NCBI GenBank assembly: GCA_037349105.1
Contig: JAYJMM010000105.1
Coordinates: forward strand, 1,736,001 to 1,800,000
Length of the DNA: 64,000 nucleotides
Source: Limnomonas spitsbergensis
Lineage: Eukaryota; Chlorophyta; Chlorophyceae; Chlamydomonadales
Direction: 5' to 3'
Shown piece after piece: positions 1 to 10,696 of the stretch. Every line of letters begins with the position of its first letter. The first letter of the stretch is position 1. Made by a program: the position numbers and the translations under genes. The notes beneath the pieces are model-generated. The model was given only the letters and a program-made list of their open reading frames with translations, ran no database searches and was not told the origin of the DNA.

Positions 1-3000
1 TCTGCTGCTCTGCTGGGGCTGCTCGGGGCGGCATGGTCGTTGAAGCGGAGAACGAGAGGGAGGTTACTGGGAGAGCGGGTTGGGCTGAGCACTAGCGGAC
101 CTTCGTCACCTCTGTGCGCTAGCGCAGCGGCTGCTGGAAGCCTCCGGCTATTGCCGGTATGGCCTACGGGGGGGAGAGCTCCACCTGGATCTAGACTGAA
201 CGACAATTCGCGACAGAGCACTGCCCCCTCGCCCCGATGTCCAGGCTCGACGCCCGTGGGACTGCGCGATGATGGAGCGGGCGGGACCGGCGGCGCGACT
301 GGCGGCACCTCAGCCGCCGCTGCAGCTGAGATCCCTGGCTGTTGGGGCGCAGCTGTGGTGGGCAGCGAGGTGGGGTCCACCTCAGCGGCAAGGCGGGGAA
401 TCTCGTCCCCAAGGGCGGCATTAAGCCACCCGGCAGCACGGTCATGAGCCCCTGCAGGCTGATAAATGCTGAGGGGCAGTGGAGCAGGAAGCAGGGACAC
501 GGAAGCGGACGGAGAGTCCAGGGAGACAAGGTCCACGACGGATGGCACGCTCCTAATGGCCGGCATTGCTGCCTGCTCACACAGCCTGTCCCCATCCTGC
601 AAGGCCGGGCAACCCCACCCGAGCTTCCACACTTTGACGCTGGAGTCATCCGAGCCGGTCGCCAGCATGCCCGGGTCGCAATGGCACCAGGCCAATGCGC
701 TGACATCCTTGTCATGGCCTTCGAGTGCCAGCGGCGGCTGCTCTGGCCGATCGACCTGGTACAGCAGTTTGGACAGCGGTTTGATTGGTAGGGCCGCTTG
801 GATGATTTGGGCATTTGTGAGAAGGACAGATTTAGTCCATGGGAGTGCTGTGGAAGTCAGTTAGAGGCAAGGAGACGTTTAAGAGAGGACATCAGATTCG
901 AGCGTACAAGCAACCCGGTAGCGCATGTTCATGGTGGGGCGGGGGTCAGACCTGCCCCGTGACACTGCTGCCTTGTCCAGTGCCCCCCTCATGGCTTCAG
1001 GATCAGGGAGTAGGGGACCCCAGTCCTAACTGGGGGCAACTGAAGGCCCAGTGTCCACTGTTTGCTATGTGCAGATTGAGCTCCGTCCGCGCCCCTCTCC
1101 AGAAGCACAGCACCCATTGCATGCTCATGCAAACTATTTAGCATCCAATCCTGAGCTTCACACTACCCCAACCACAGTATCCACGCTTTCCCCGCTGCTC
1201 CTGACCTGCCATACGTAAGCTTTCTTGTCCAAGGAGCCGCAGGCTGCGTGGCGGCCGTCAGGGCTCAGTGCGCAGCGCACGTAAAAGGCATTGTTGCCGG
1301 GCGGTGTCATGTGGCCGCTGAACACTGCTGCCGGACCTGACGTCGGGGCTCCCAACATGTTGAAGAGGTACAGCTTGGAGTCTGTGCAGTTGACCAGCAG
1401 TCGGCTGCCTGCGTGAAGAGAAGAAAGCGCGTGGTCAGGTCTTTTATGCTAGTGACTACCCCGTGGCTGACTGGGTCGTAAGGTCGAGGATGTAAAAACA
1501 AGTAGCAGCCAGTAAGAAGTATATGTGCTGCATCGTTAATACTGCCAAGTACATCTTTCCAGCTGTGAGACTTCTGAGTTGGTTGGACACGAAAGTAGTG
1601 GAGACACGCTCCCTGGACCGACCTTGGGCGGATGCAGACATGCAGGTCACGCCAAATGGGCCGCTACCACGGCATGCAAACGTGGCTACTGGTGCGTTCC
1701 TGGCATTAGCTGAGAAGCTTCCTAGAGGCTGCCCTCCGTTGTTGACGGGGGTCGCGTAGATGGCGGCTGCATGGCGCCTTGCCGCGCTGCTGGCTGCCGA
1801 GGGCGTCACAACAGCGGCCACTGCCATGCCAGGGGTGCTCATCGCCCCCACTGCTCCTACTGCTGGTGGAACACGCGGCGGGGGGCTTGCCATGCCTGCC
1901 GCTGCTGCCCCTAGGACAGGCGTCGTGTGAAAGGTGTGAACAGGGTCCCCGGCATAGCGCAAGTCCCATAGCTTGACGCACGTGTCCCCAGATCCGGCGG
2001 TAGCGAGCAGCTGCATGCAGCAGGGTGCAAACTGAGTGAGAGTGTGTGTGCAGGGGGGGGAAACAGGTAGGGCACAGGAGGGGATGAGTAGGAGGGGAGG
2101 GACTAGGTGGGTTGTGAGAGGTTGAGTAGGAAGGGGGTGAGCAGGAAGGACAGGAGGGGATGAGGAGAGAGGGGAGCTGATCATAAACAATGGTGAAAGC
2201 AAGCTGCTCAACCAGGATGCTTAAAAGCAAAGCTGGCAGGGGAGGGATGGGGACCGCATGCGTAGTTGGGTGGCACTGCTGGGTGGGCGGAATGGACGTT
2301 GTTTAAGGTGCAGGGTGCATGCATAGCATTTGGGATCCTCCAGAGCCACAAAGGCACCTCGGCAGCATATGCAGTTTTGCACCACGCACCTGGGTGTACG
2401 GTATAAAGACCACAGCGGTGACTGAGTGTCGGGTGCACAGGTCTGGCGTGGCCCGGCCTCGGGAGGACATCGGCGTCTTGGAGGTGCGGCGGATGGCATG
2501 TGCGTCCTGCATAGGGAGAGAGCGGGGCAGGGGAGTCGGGCGGGACAGCAGGGAGTGCTTTGTGACACAGGAGAAACGGATGGAGGGACGAAGCGAAGGT
2601 TTTTTGTGTGTAAGTAATCGTAATGGCGATGCTGGTGTGCTACCTCTGTGACACTGCTCACTCTGCCTTAACTCTAACCTAGTGTCTTATCGCACAGTCA
2701 TAGTTACCGGTTTGTGCCCAATCTTCCATCCTTTTTCACTTGTCCCCCCCCCCCAAACGCCTGGCCATTTGGATCAGGAAAAAAAATGCAAACGCTGTCA
2801 CAACAGGTTGGATTTCTGAGCACTGTTGCGAAACCACAATCCTCAATTCCCTCGTTTCTCGCGGCTTGAGTTTTGCCTAGCCGCTTCATTAAATAATTGA
2901 AGAAATGTCACTGATGTAGTGATGTGGATTGAAGGGTATGGATGAAGGGATCCAATCTTCCGAAAGACAAGCAGCCGTGAAGGAAAGCTCACCTGAATCT

Positions 3001-4578
3001 CCCACACAGGGGACAGCACATGGCGCTGCAGCCTTGCAGGTGCTCGGCAGTCCCACATCATCACAGCTCCATCCATAGCCCCTATGGTAAAGAATGAGAA
3101 TGGTGTTCAAGGTTAAGGTCAATCATGAACACACAGGTTGGAAATAGCAGGTGTCAGGGCCTGGAATCAAGGCAGGTGTTATCAGGTTCAGATGTAAAAG
3201 CTCTCATCGCATGGCCCCTGCAACTGAATGAGGGCAGATTCAGAGCTCCATGATTTAAGTCATGAGCCTTCGAATTGGTGGGGAGCTTGGTGGGAGCTGG
3301 GATGCCTGCTGCCCGCTGGACTTAGTTGCTGACAGCAAACCGCTGAGCGCTGCCTCTGCCCCCCCTAAAGAAAGACAAGACATCGAGGCTGCTGCACTTC
3401 GTGCTCCAACCATTTAGCCTCAGAGCTTCACCTGAAGCAAACACGTCCTCATTGCCAGGCTGGGGGCAGGGTGTCTTGACACTGCCCCTGTGCCCGTGGC
3501 AGCTGGCTAGCAGCTGAGCTGTATTCGTGTCCCACACATTCACGGTGCGGTCCCCCGAAGAGGTCAGCAGCCGGGTATCACCCTGGCGGCAGGCATTGAA
3601 TTTGTAAACGAGCGTGAGGGTGCGTAGGAATGGTGGATTGAGCATGCATTTCATTGGTCAGCGAAGAAGGTTATCTCAGCGAAGAAGGTTCCCTCAGAGT
3701 GACAAAAAGGGTTACCCAAACGAATCGGCTGGCACCGGAAAAGGTGGGAACCTGCAAGCCTCTCACATGCATGTCAGAAGCAGGTTATCATAACGTCCTC
3801 AATTCCCCTAAGAGGTGTGGCTAAGTTGGATACTAGTGTTGCATGCCACGTGGAAGTGTCAGACTCAGGGCAGCTTCAAGTTCCTGATATGGCCAGCATG
3901 TCTGAGCACTCTGCATTTCTGCCTGCAGTGTAATCATGCGGCCAAGCCAGGTGTCGTATGAAGTGGCAGGGTTGGGGAGGGCTCAGAAAGTCAGTTTCAA
4001 TAAGCTCATGGAGCATATCTGCACAAGCATTTTGGACGCACTCGGCCGGCATCAAATGCTTGTAGCTTACCGAAGAGGGGGATGGGGATGCACTATGTCT
4101 GAAAGAACAAAGGAAGGAAGACAATGTATACCAAAGCTCTAGAAGATGTTGGCATCGTGATGACTTCACAACCCCTGCTATTTACCTTGGCCCATGCAAT
4201 GTCAAAAATTGCGTTCTGGTGTGCTAGCCAGTGTGCGCGGGGCATGGCGTCACTGCCTCCAGTCAGACTGTGCGGCAAGCTCCTGCTAGCGTCCAGGATG
4301 GTGACATAGCCTTCCTCACATGCGGTGGCCAGCAGTTTTCCATGGCCCTGCTCCCTGCTGAAGGCCAGCGCATAGGGCATGGAGGCCTCTCCAGTGGGTG
4401 CCACAAAGACACTGCCCTCTAGTTTGTATGCCAAGGAGAGGTCATTGCTGCTACTGCTGCCTCTTTCGCAGTCGTTGCTGCCCAGCGGGAGTGTGCACCG
4501 ATGCCGACGCCTCTCGGGAGCGCCGAGGAGCTCCCTCTGAAGCAGCCGGCGAGCTGGCAGGAAGCCGATCGGGAGCAT
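1..4578 (-). CDS. CDT2: CDT2/DTL-type WD40 protein, CRL4-Cdt2 substrate receptor (C-terminus off left edge)
   Basis: Exons read on the minus strand: 4186-4578, 3432-3582, 2993-3081, 2390-2506, 1623-2010, 1206-1408 and 1-755 (continuing off the window). All junctions are GT-AG and phases agree throughout. The start is the ATG at 4578. The translation follows DTL/CDT2 repeat by repeat: an N-terminal propeller start ending HQNAIFDIAWAK, then TSSGDRTVNVWD, VMMWDCR, SVTAVVFIPYTQ, TCVKLWDLR, NNAFYVRCALSPDG, DKKAYVWQ and LEGHDKDVSALAW. The two WDxR motifs (VMMWDCR, VKLWDLR) are the kind that contact DDB1. In known systems CDT2 brings PCNA-bound Cdt1 and related substrates to the CUL4-DDB1 ubiquitin ligase in S phase and after DNA damage. 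Exon 5 carries a Pro/Ala/Gly-rich insertion of about 90 residues between blades. The last exon leaves the propeller for a low-complexity tail that is still open at base 1. Family assignment is strong; the PCNA-binding motif, if C-terminal as in animals, lies outside the window. Confidence 0.9.
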
Positions 4579-5022
4579 GGCGAAGGTTTCACGGATCGGC
4601 AAGGGGCTTTAGAGACGAGGGAGCTGTCCTCGTGAGAGAAGTGACTGGTTTTTTGAATTTCCGGAAAATCGAGCAGGATGTACTGCTGACCACCGCTGCT
4701 GACACTGTCCAAAGATCAGGGTGCACAATGCAGTGTTTCGAGGGAGCTGTTTACAACTGTTTACTAAGCGTGGCAATGGCCGCCTCCAAACTTGTACACA
4801 ATCCGTTGCAAAGCTTTGCCTCCTCCTTTTGCCAGGACGTCCTGGGCACCAAACACTGCAGTATGGCGTTACAAATTCTCTACCTGCAGCGCCTGCAACA
4901 TGAATAGGTCCAGCAAGAGGATGTTTCGTCTAGAGGGAGAGAGTTCGAAATCATGTCATGTCATTTGTTTGGCAAGCCCAGAGAGACAGGACTGGATACC
5001 CGAGTTACTGAAAGGGACGAAA
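4579..5022. other. Upstream region of CDT2
   Basis: About 440 bp between the CDT2 start and the zinc-finger fragment. An upstream TTG would extend the CDT2 frame eight codons but is not a usual eukaryotic start. I see no convincing gene. The region presumably holds the CDT2 promoter; no TATA box stands out. Confidence 0.3.
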
Positions 5023-5220
5023 GGGAGCGTGGGAAGATGTCTGAGCGTGGCTATCACTTGTGGTCGTTGTGGCAAGGTCCTCAAATCCGCCGACCCTGCA
5101 AACGTCAGACCCCACCAGAATGGGAGGGAGTGCATGACAGCTTCCGCGATACTACGCGATTCGAAGCGACAGAGAACGCTCGGGTTTGCTCCCGTTCCAC
5201 CCCTAGCTACCCCTAGATGA
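5023..5220 (+). CDS. C2HC (BED-like) zinc-finger fragment
   Basis: The frame ending at TGA 5218-5220 encodes CGRCGKVLKSADPANVRP followed by H-x5-C. This gives a C-x2-C-x15-H-x5-C cluster, then basic residues with KRQRTLGF. Short fingers with C-x2-C-GK and a 'xNP' motif resemble the N-terminal BED-like fingers of hAT-type transposase relatives, but no transposase catalytic region follows. The reading frame is open upstream to about 4792 without recognisable sequence, so the true start is unknown. It is most likely a remnant of a mobile-element gene, divergent from CDT2. Function not established. Confidence 0.35.
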   Translation, partial: GSVGRCLSVAITCGRCGKVLKSADPANVRPHQNGRECMTASAILRDSKRQRTLGFAPVPPLATPR

Positions 5221-7474
5221 GGCAGAGGAGGCAGAGGAAGCATGGGGCGGAGAGGCAGCGGAAGGAGGAGCAGGGGACGGGGAGGCAGCGGACGATGATG
5301 TAGGTGAACTGCAAGCTGCTCAGGTGACTGGCAGGTTTTGTTTTAGTGGTTACCGGTTAAGACTCGTTACCAAACCGGTAACCAAACAATTAATTCGGCC
5401 TCGCAGAGGCTCAATTGGGCGGTAACCAGATTTTAATTATTTGCGCTACAATGGAAGCCTTTGTCACGAGCACCGGCTCACTGTATGGAGATGCATGTGA
5501 GGACAGGGCCACATGAAAGCTGTCTAGATAAATGTGTGAAGATGAAAATGTTACTTTTTAACCACTGGTTGGGTTGGATGATCTGCATGGGCTACATGCA
5601 TAGTTGCCTACATGGCGTGGCCGCAAATATTGACACATTAGTAGAGATCCAGCCCATGCGGAAGCCTCGCCGGCCAAGGAAGCCGGTTCCAAAGGCAGAC
5701 CAGCAAACAGCGCCACCTTTGGAGGCCGGTGAGGGGGAAACAGATGATGAGGACGAAGATTATGTGGATGTGTTGACCCATCTGAACCTCGTTGGGCATA
5801 CATTTGGTGCCCCATTGGAACTTCACTGGACATTTGGTGCCCCATGTGGACCTCATTGGCTTTGTCACTAATAATGCTATCAAACTTCAAATAATTTAAT
5901 TCTGAGCATTTTCACAATGTGCCTTCCTCTGTAGATAGAGCTATTTCTTCTGAGCTCCGGGAGCGTTGACCCCGGATCCCCAGGTGGGGGGGAATCCCCC
6001 CCCCACACCCCCGGCTCGCTTCGCTCGCACACAGAAAGTAACCAAAATTAATTGCAAATGCCACTAAAAAAAATCCTGTTGGTTGGCCCGCTTGAAGACG
6101 CTGTCAGCCGCTGCCACCTATCGCACTCGTACATTTCGATCGACTATGATACACGTTTCTAATGTTCTGAACTCCGTGTGCATGCAGGAAGTAGCGGATA
6201 AAAAAGTTCTGCGACCAGACGTCCCTGGCACATGCCAGCTGTCCGTGAATCAGCGATCACTCGCTTAACTGAGTTGCTAGAGCGAAATATTATGGTAGAA
6301 TGTATTGCTACGAACAGGCAAACGAGGCCTCGAGGTAGTTCGGACCCGCCATATCGAGGGCACAAAATTGACCTTCGCCTGCCTCAAGCCTGGCTCAGTC
6401 AAGTTTCATATAGTATGATCTTTCATTTCCTAGCTTCCAATTTGGAAAGAAAGAAATACAACGCCTGAGCGTGTCTTGTGGAATACGACATTTGAAATGC
6501 CGTACACCGGGAAACAGTAATGAAGTTGGTTAAGGAGGGTCGTCAAGGGGGACAGGGCAATAATGGGCAGGGGAATATTCCAGATGACGACGTAGACGCA
6601 ATAGGTTAATATGGCAGCGAATGGTATGTCGCGTGAGATGACTGAGGACTGATGAGATGTCGTGTTTGGACTTTGGAGACACCGAGCACACTCACCAGAG
6701 GGAGGGAATTCGAAGACACGGCACCCAACTGTCACACTTTTCCAGGTTAAAGAAATAATCGGCATCGCGTCGCTCTTTAATCCACATTATATTGCTATTG
6801 TTATGTATTAAGAGGGTCTCATGAACTTGCTGGCCCTTGCTTGTCTCAGCCGCTACATTTCAAATCGCGAGGGGTGGAACTTGCGCCAGGTGGAACTAAA
6901 GGTCGATAGATGGCGCAATCCTGCCTTCAGGTGGCCTTATAAACACATGTCAGACCTCGACTTAAGCATTCGGAGAAAGGTGACGCACTTTGGACAGTGC
7001 GGCCCACTGCGACGTACGAAAACAGGCCAAAACATTGCCGGCTCACTTTCCCGAACCTAACCGAGCCGGCTAAAGGAATAAGATACCATTATGAATACAT
7101 TGCCAGTCCAGAGTCACAGTCTTTGGCAACCTAGACACACTTTGGGCCCACAGAGCACTGCAGTCCTGCAGGGTCCCTCCCTACCAAGTAATCATGCTTG
7201 CCACACAGTGTATGCATGTTAAGAAAGGTCAAGGCTCGTGGGAAAACCAAAAAGCCCCCAGCAAATTGGTCGAAGAAGTTACGAAAGAAAAGCAGCAAGG
7301 TCAAAGCCAAAGCACCATGTGACATGCGTGGCAAACTGAATGGCTATCTAGTCTGCTAGACGGATGGCATCACCAGGGTCCGCATTAAAGCGCCTATCCT
7401 GAAACAGTTAATGTCTGTAAATGCAGACCATGCAAAATCGAAATCAAATGGATGAATTGGATGTGAATTTTCAG
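5221..7474. other. Gene-poor, AT-richer stretch with degenerate sequence
   Basis: No convincing gene. Around 5640-5790 a short plus frame encodes an acidic run (GETDDEDEDYVDV) followed by a twice-repeated 'TFGAP' segment. At about 5983-6010 a G-run faces a C-run and could form a hairpin. Other ORFs here lack codon bias, splice context or recognisable motifs. Confidence 0.4.
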
Positions 7475-7879
7475 TCATGCATGCGAGGGGCGTGCAGCAA
7501 CACATTTTGCCGCCTTGGCCTCGCCCCAGTTGTGGCTCCTGCATGCAGCTGCAGGGCTGAAACCTGATGCCCTCCTTGCATCCAGGCAGCAGCTGGAGCA
7601 CTTGCCGCAGTGGGTCGGGTTTGCGCTCCTGCCCTGAGGCCGGTGGCATACGAAGCATGCTAGCGACCCGTCCACACCAGGCAGAGCAGTCGGGGGCCCA
7701 GGGAGGGGGGCAGCAATAGGAGGGTAGAAAGCTGCTTCAGGCACCACAGCTGGCTCAGCTGTTGCCGGCAGCTTCTCCGACACCATCTCTCTGGCAGCCC
7801 TCATCTCCTCCCTCTGCATACTCCATCGCCTGCCCCCCTTCCTGCTCTTCTCGCTGGGACCTCCAAGGTGACGTGACAA
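7475..7879 (-). CDS. Cysteine-cluster protein, C-terminal exon (paralogue of 33754-34359)
   Basis: Minus-strand frame ending at TGA 7475-7477. After a basic segment and an 'AAFYPP' motif comes C-x2-C-x11-C-x2-C-x2-CC-x3-AR-x-SG-x7-C-x2-H. The second copy at 33754-34359 has the same order: 'AFYP', then C-x2-C, C-x2-C-x2-CC, 'AR-x-LSG', then C. The pattern suggests a zinc-binding treble-clef-like cluster. Upstream coding on the minus strand (about 7880-8130) is open in two frames and contains a segment ending ERLWFLMLNC, so at least one more exon is likely; its splice site was not settled. Two diverged copies in repeat-rich DNA point to a mobile-element gene. The cysteine clusters known from KDZ transposons are one possible comparison, but this is speculation. 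Confidence 0.45.
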   Translation of the reverse strand: MSRHLGGPSEKSRKGGRRWSMQREEMRAAREMVSEKLPATAEPAVVPEAAFYPPIAAPLPGPPTALPGVDGSLACFVCHRPQGRSANPTHCGKCSSCCLDARRASGFSPAAACRSHNWGEAKAAKCVAARPSHA

Positions 7880-8357
7880 ATTTGTGGGTTATTGACGCAG
7901 CAGTTCAGCATTAGGAACCACAGCCGCTCCATGGACTGGTGCTTATCTCCATCGTTCCAAAGAGCGTGGAAGAGCTGTTGCGTGGGGGGCTGAGGCTGTT
8001 GGGGTGATGCAACATGGACCTGGTGCTGCTCGATCGCGGCGGGGGAGGGGTCGCATCCTCTCCATCCAACTGCATGGGATCCGCGGTGCCAGAGGGCTGG
8101 AGCTGGAAAGCCCATGGCACACCCTGGCACACCCTGGCGCGAGAATGAGCCATGTATATTTCAAGTTGCATTGGATCTCTTTGCCTTGGATGCTTTCAAA
8201 TTCAAAAGTTCTATTGAAAACACTTAATATCATAAGAGAAGGCCAGCTGCAGAGGCTAATCCCATGGCACACCTACCCTCTGGCCTTCTCCTTCATAGGT
8301 GCCTCTGCTGGTGCCTCTCTGATCTCCTCAACGTCTTCATTGCCACGGTCTATTATT

Positions 8358-8451
8358 CAAGACCACATTTTTCGACCCGTACAATTGCCCGTATACATCG
8401 CAGCGCACGGCACCTCAGTAGGTAAAAGACCACATTTTTCGACCCGTACAA
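8358..8451. repeat. Direct repeat, 26 bp, twice
   Basis: The sequence AAGACCACATTTTTCGACCC plus six further matching bases occurs at about 8359-8384 and again at about 8426-8451. No gene is associated. It could be a short tandem remnant or the edges of a small insertion. Confidence 0.7.
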
Positions 8452-8492
8452 ACCGACAGGCAACCGACCGGGTGTCACTGGTGCCATATCGT

Positions 8493-8530
8493 GTTTTAGC
8501 CTAGATGTTTTAGCCTAGATGTTTTAGCCT
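8493..8530. repeat. 14-bp tandem repeat, about 2.7 copies
   Basis: The unit GTTTTAGCCTAGAT is repeated head to tail and ends in a partial copy. Confidence 0.85.
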
Positions 8531-9420
8531 CTACAGCGCAGGTGTAATGGGCAGGTAACAATCCTCGTAACTCTTTGAGGGGAACAGCGAATGAAAACAG
8601 CGAGACAGCGAGACAGCAAGACAGCAAGGACCAGTCAGGATGGCGAGGTCGGTTACCGCTGACAGCTGAGTTTCAAATGTTCACATGTTCACATATCTTC
8701 CAATGTCGGAACGCGAGGAATCTTAAGTCGAAATCGTCGTCGTAATCGGGCGTTGCTGTCGAAGTTGCGGGAATTTTAAATCAGTATGAAATCTCCTGCC
8801 ACGCGAGGCGCATAAAGGCCAGCTATTCATCGCAGGTTTCCTTTTCATGTCCTCGCAAAAAATCTATGAGTGCTAATATAGCGCAACTCGATACCCAGGC
8901 CCTCAGTCACACCGCCAATGATGCAAACCCGATAGAAAGGCTATGCCTGCTGCCATCAGGGGTGCAAGGCACTGGTCGAGTACTTGGACGCATTGCCTGA
9001 CTTCTTTTTCACTCTCAGCATTAATGAGTTTTCGTGGAAAGAGGTGAGTGAGTAAAACAAGATGGTAGCTGAGTGAGCTGCAAGGTGAGGTGGACTAACA
9101 GGAGCTTCACAACTTGTTTCCCAAATAAAGCTCCATGTGAAGTAAATGAGTTACTTGCGATGAGGCGCCTTAAGTCAGGCGCCCACACGGCCGAGCTTTT
9201 TTAGGGATCTCCTTCATGGGAGACTGTAAAAAAAGTGTGCCTAGAAGAAAAAAAGTGACTAAACAAAAAACGTGGGGATTTTTGCCACCTTCCCCGGGTT
9301 TCTTTTGGTGACTTTACTTTTCTTGAACCCTTCGCTCTTTTCAGGGTTGTTTTCTTTCGGGTGCGAACAACCATCGGCGTGTCAGTGCGATAACGCACGG
9401 TCTGCAACAACCTTATCTGC
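8531..9420. other. No gene seen
   Basis: AT-richer intergenic sequence with a short run of CGAGACAG-like repeats near 8600-8630. No ORF here shows coding character on either strand. Confidence 0.4.
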
Positions 9421-9424
9421 CACC

Positions 9425-9482
9425 AGCATGTATCGAACCCGCGACCTCCGCTTCATCAATATCGTCGGTGCTAGGCTGAATG
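9425..9482 (-). repeat. tRNA-like (SINE-type) pol III promoter remnant
   Basis: On the minus strand an A-box-like CAGCCTAGCACCG (9466-9479) lies about 39 nt upstream of a B-box-like GGGTTCGATAC (9430-9440). The T arm would pair only partly and no acceptor stem is visible, so this is not a functional tRNA gene. A tRNA-derived SINE end is the simplest reading. Confidence 0.3.
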
Positions 9483-9770
9483 CGACTGACACCAGTACGG
9501 CATTAGGCACGGACGATTACGTTGGGTGGGTGGCGGGCGACAGGTGCCATCGCCGCGCGACCCAAAAGCTTTCCGAATACATATCGCCTACACCCGACGT
9601 TGGGTACAATAGAATCGCATTGCTAATGCGCTTCTTTTGATCGAGGCCGCGCTTGCGGTAGAACACTAAATAATTAGATACGTAAATTATAAAGGAGTGA
9701 ACACCTGTCCAACCCGGCATCCTTCAAGTAATTCCGTCGGTTTTCTTTGAAGCTATAAACTAGGCTTCCG

Positions 9771-10083
9771 GTATTCCGGCCGAGTCTCCCAGGTTTTCCG
9801 CCCAAACCGGCACTCCGGCTCAGTCTCTCAGGTCAATCCCCCCCCCAAACCGGCACTTCAGCCCAGTCTCCCAGGTCCTCTCCCCAAAACCGGCACTCCG
9901 ACTGATTCTCCCAGGTCCTTTCCCCAAAACCGACACTTCGGAATTCCGGCTTCAAAGATATTTAGGTTTTGGGTCAGCCGGAGTGCCGGAGTGATGCTTG
10001 GACCCTGGGGGAAATAGCCGGAGTGCTGGAGTGAGGCTTGGACTCTGGGGGAAATAGCCGGAGTCAGTGCCAGGGTGCCGGAG
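9771..10083. repeat. Two 40-bp tandem arrays in opposite orientation
   Basis: From 9771 to about 9950 a unit of about 40 bp containing AGTCTCCCAGGTC and CCGGCACTCCGG recurs four times. From 9978 to 10083 a related 40-bp unit starting CCGGAGTGCCGGAGTG recurs two and a half times in reverse-complement sense. The short core CCGGAGTGCCGG is shared, so the whole block is a large imperfect palindrome built of minisatellites. Confidence 0.75.
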
Positions 10084-10172
10084 CGGCTCTGGGTACCAAA
10101 AGCTAATTCCGGATAGGATCCGGTTTTCCGGGAAAAGTGTGGGTAAAACCGACAAACCGTTGGACTTCTCTC

Positions 10173-10520
10173 TTACACAGGAGGTCGGCCGCCGAGCAGC
10201 CGTACCAGGCGGGCTCCAAGAAGCTTGCCCCGCTCCCCGTCAATGCTGAACACCTGGCGCTCGCATATTAGGTCCGAGTTCATGGCCTCGTAGAAAAGTT
10301 CAAAGCCTGTGGGCTACCCCTTGGGGCTCTACCAACACTCAACCACCACGGAGCTGGGAGGCAGCGAAAGATTCGCCGTTGCCCATGCTAATCACCTCGA
10401 CAACCTTCCCTAATAGCTGATGAGCAACGAAATAAAGGCAGTACGAGATCAGCCGGCATTCGCATTCGCCACACGGCATCCTCGTAAAACTAACGCCACT
10501 CACATACAAACATATAAACT
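10173..10520 (-). CDS. Unrecognised gene, last exons
   Basis: The minus strand offers a terminal exon at 10173-10306. It has a good acceptor at 10307, encodes FELFYEAMNSDLICERQVF and reads to a TAA at 10173-10175. It joins in phase to an exon at about 10355-10415 (KVVEVISMGNGESFAASQLRG), and possibly to a further one ending MF before a GTATGT donor near 10518. Codon content looks coding, but no family was recognised and the 5' end is not visible. It lies just downstream of, and on the same strand as, the nuclease-kinase gene, whose stop codon (TAG 10697-10699) separates them. It could be a gene fragment carried with the surrounding repeats. Confidence 0.35.
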
Positions 10521-10696
10521 GCATCTGACCCTTCCCTATCCAGCGCCACCAGCACGTTCGCCGTACAGTGACCACACATGCAGGCAACAAGAGCGTGTAT
10601 AGTCAAGAGCACACACCGGAGTTGACCCCCAGTCGGAAGGCCTTGTGTCACAGACCTCAACCCTGACATAACTGCTAAGGCCGCCTAAACAAGCTA

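Noticed and set aside
9430..9482. Functional tRNA gene
   Set aside because: The T stem pairs only partly and there is no acceptor or anticodon stem.
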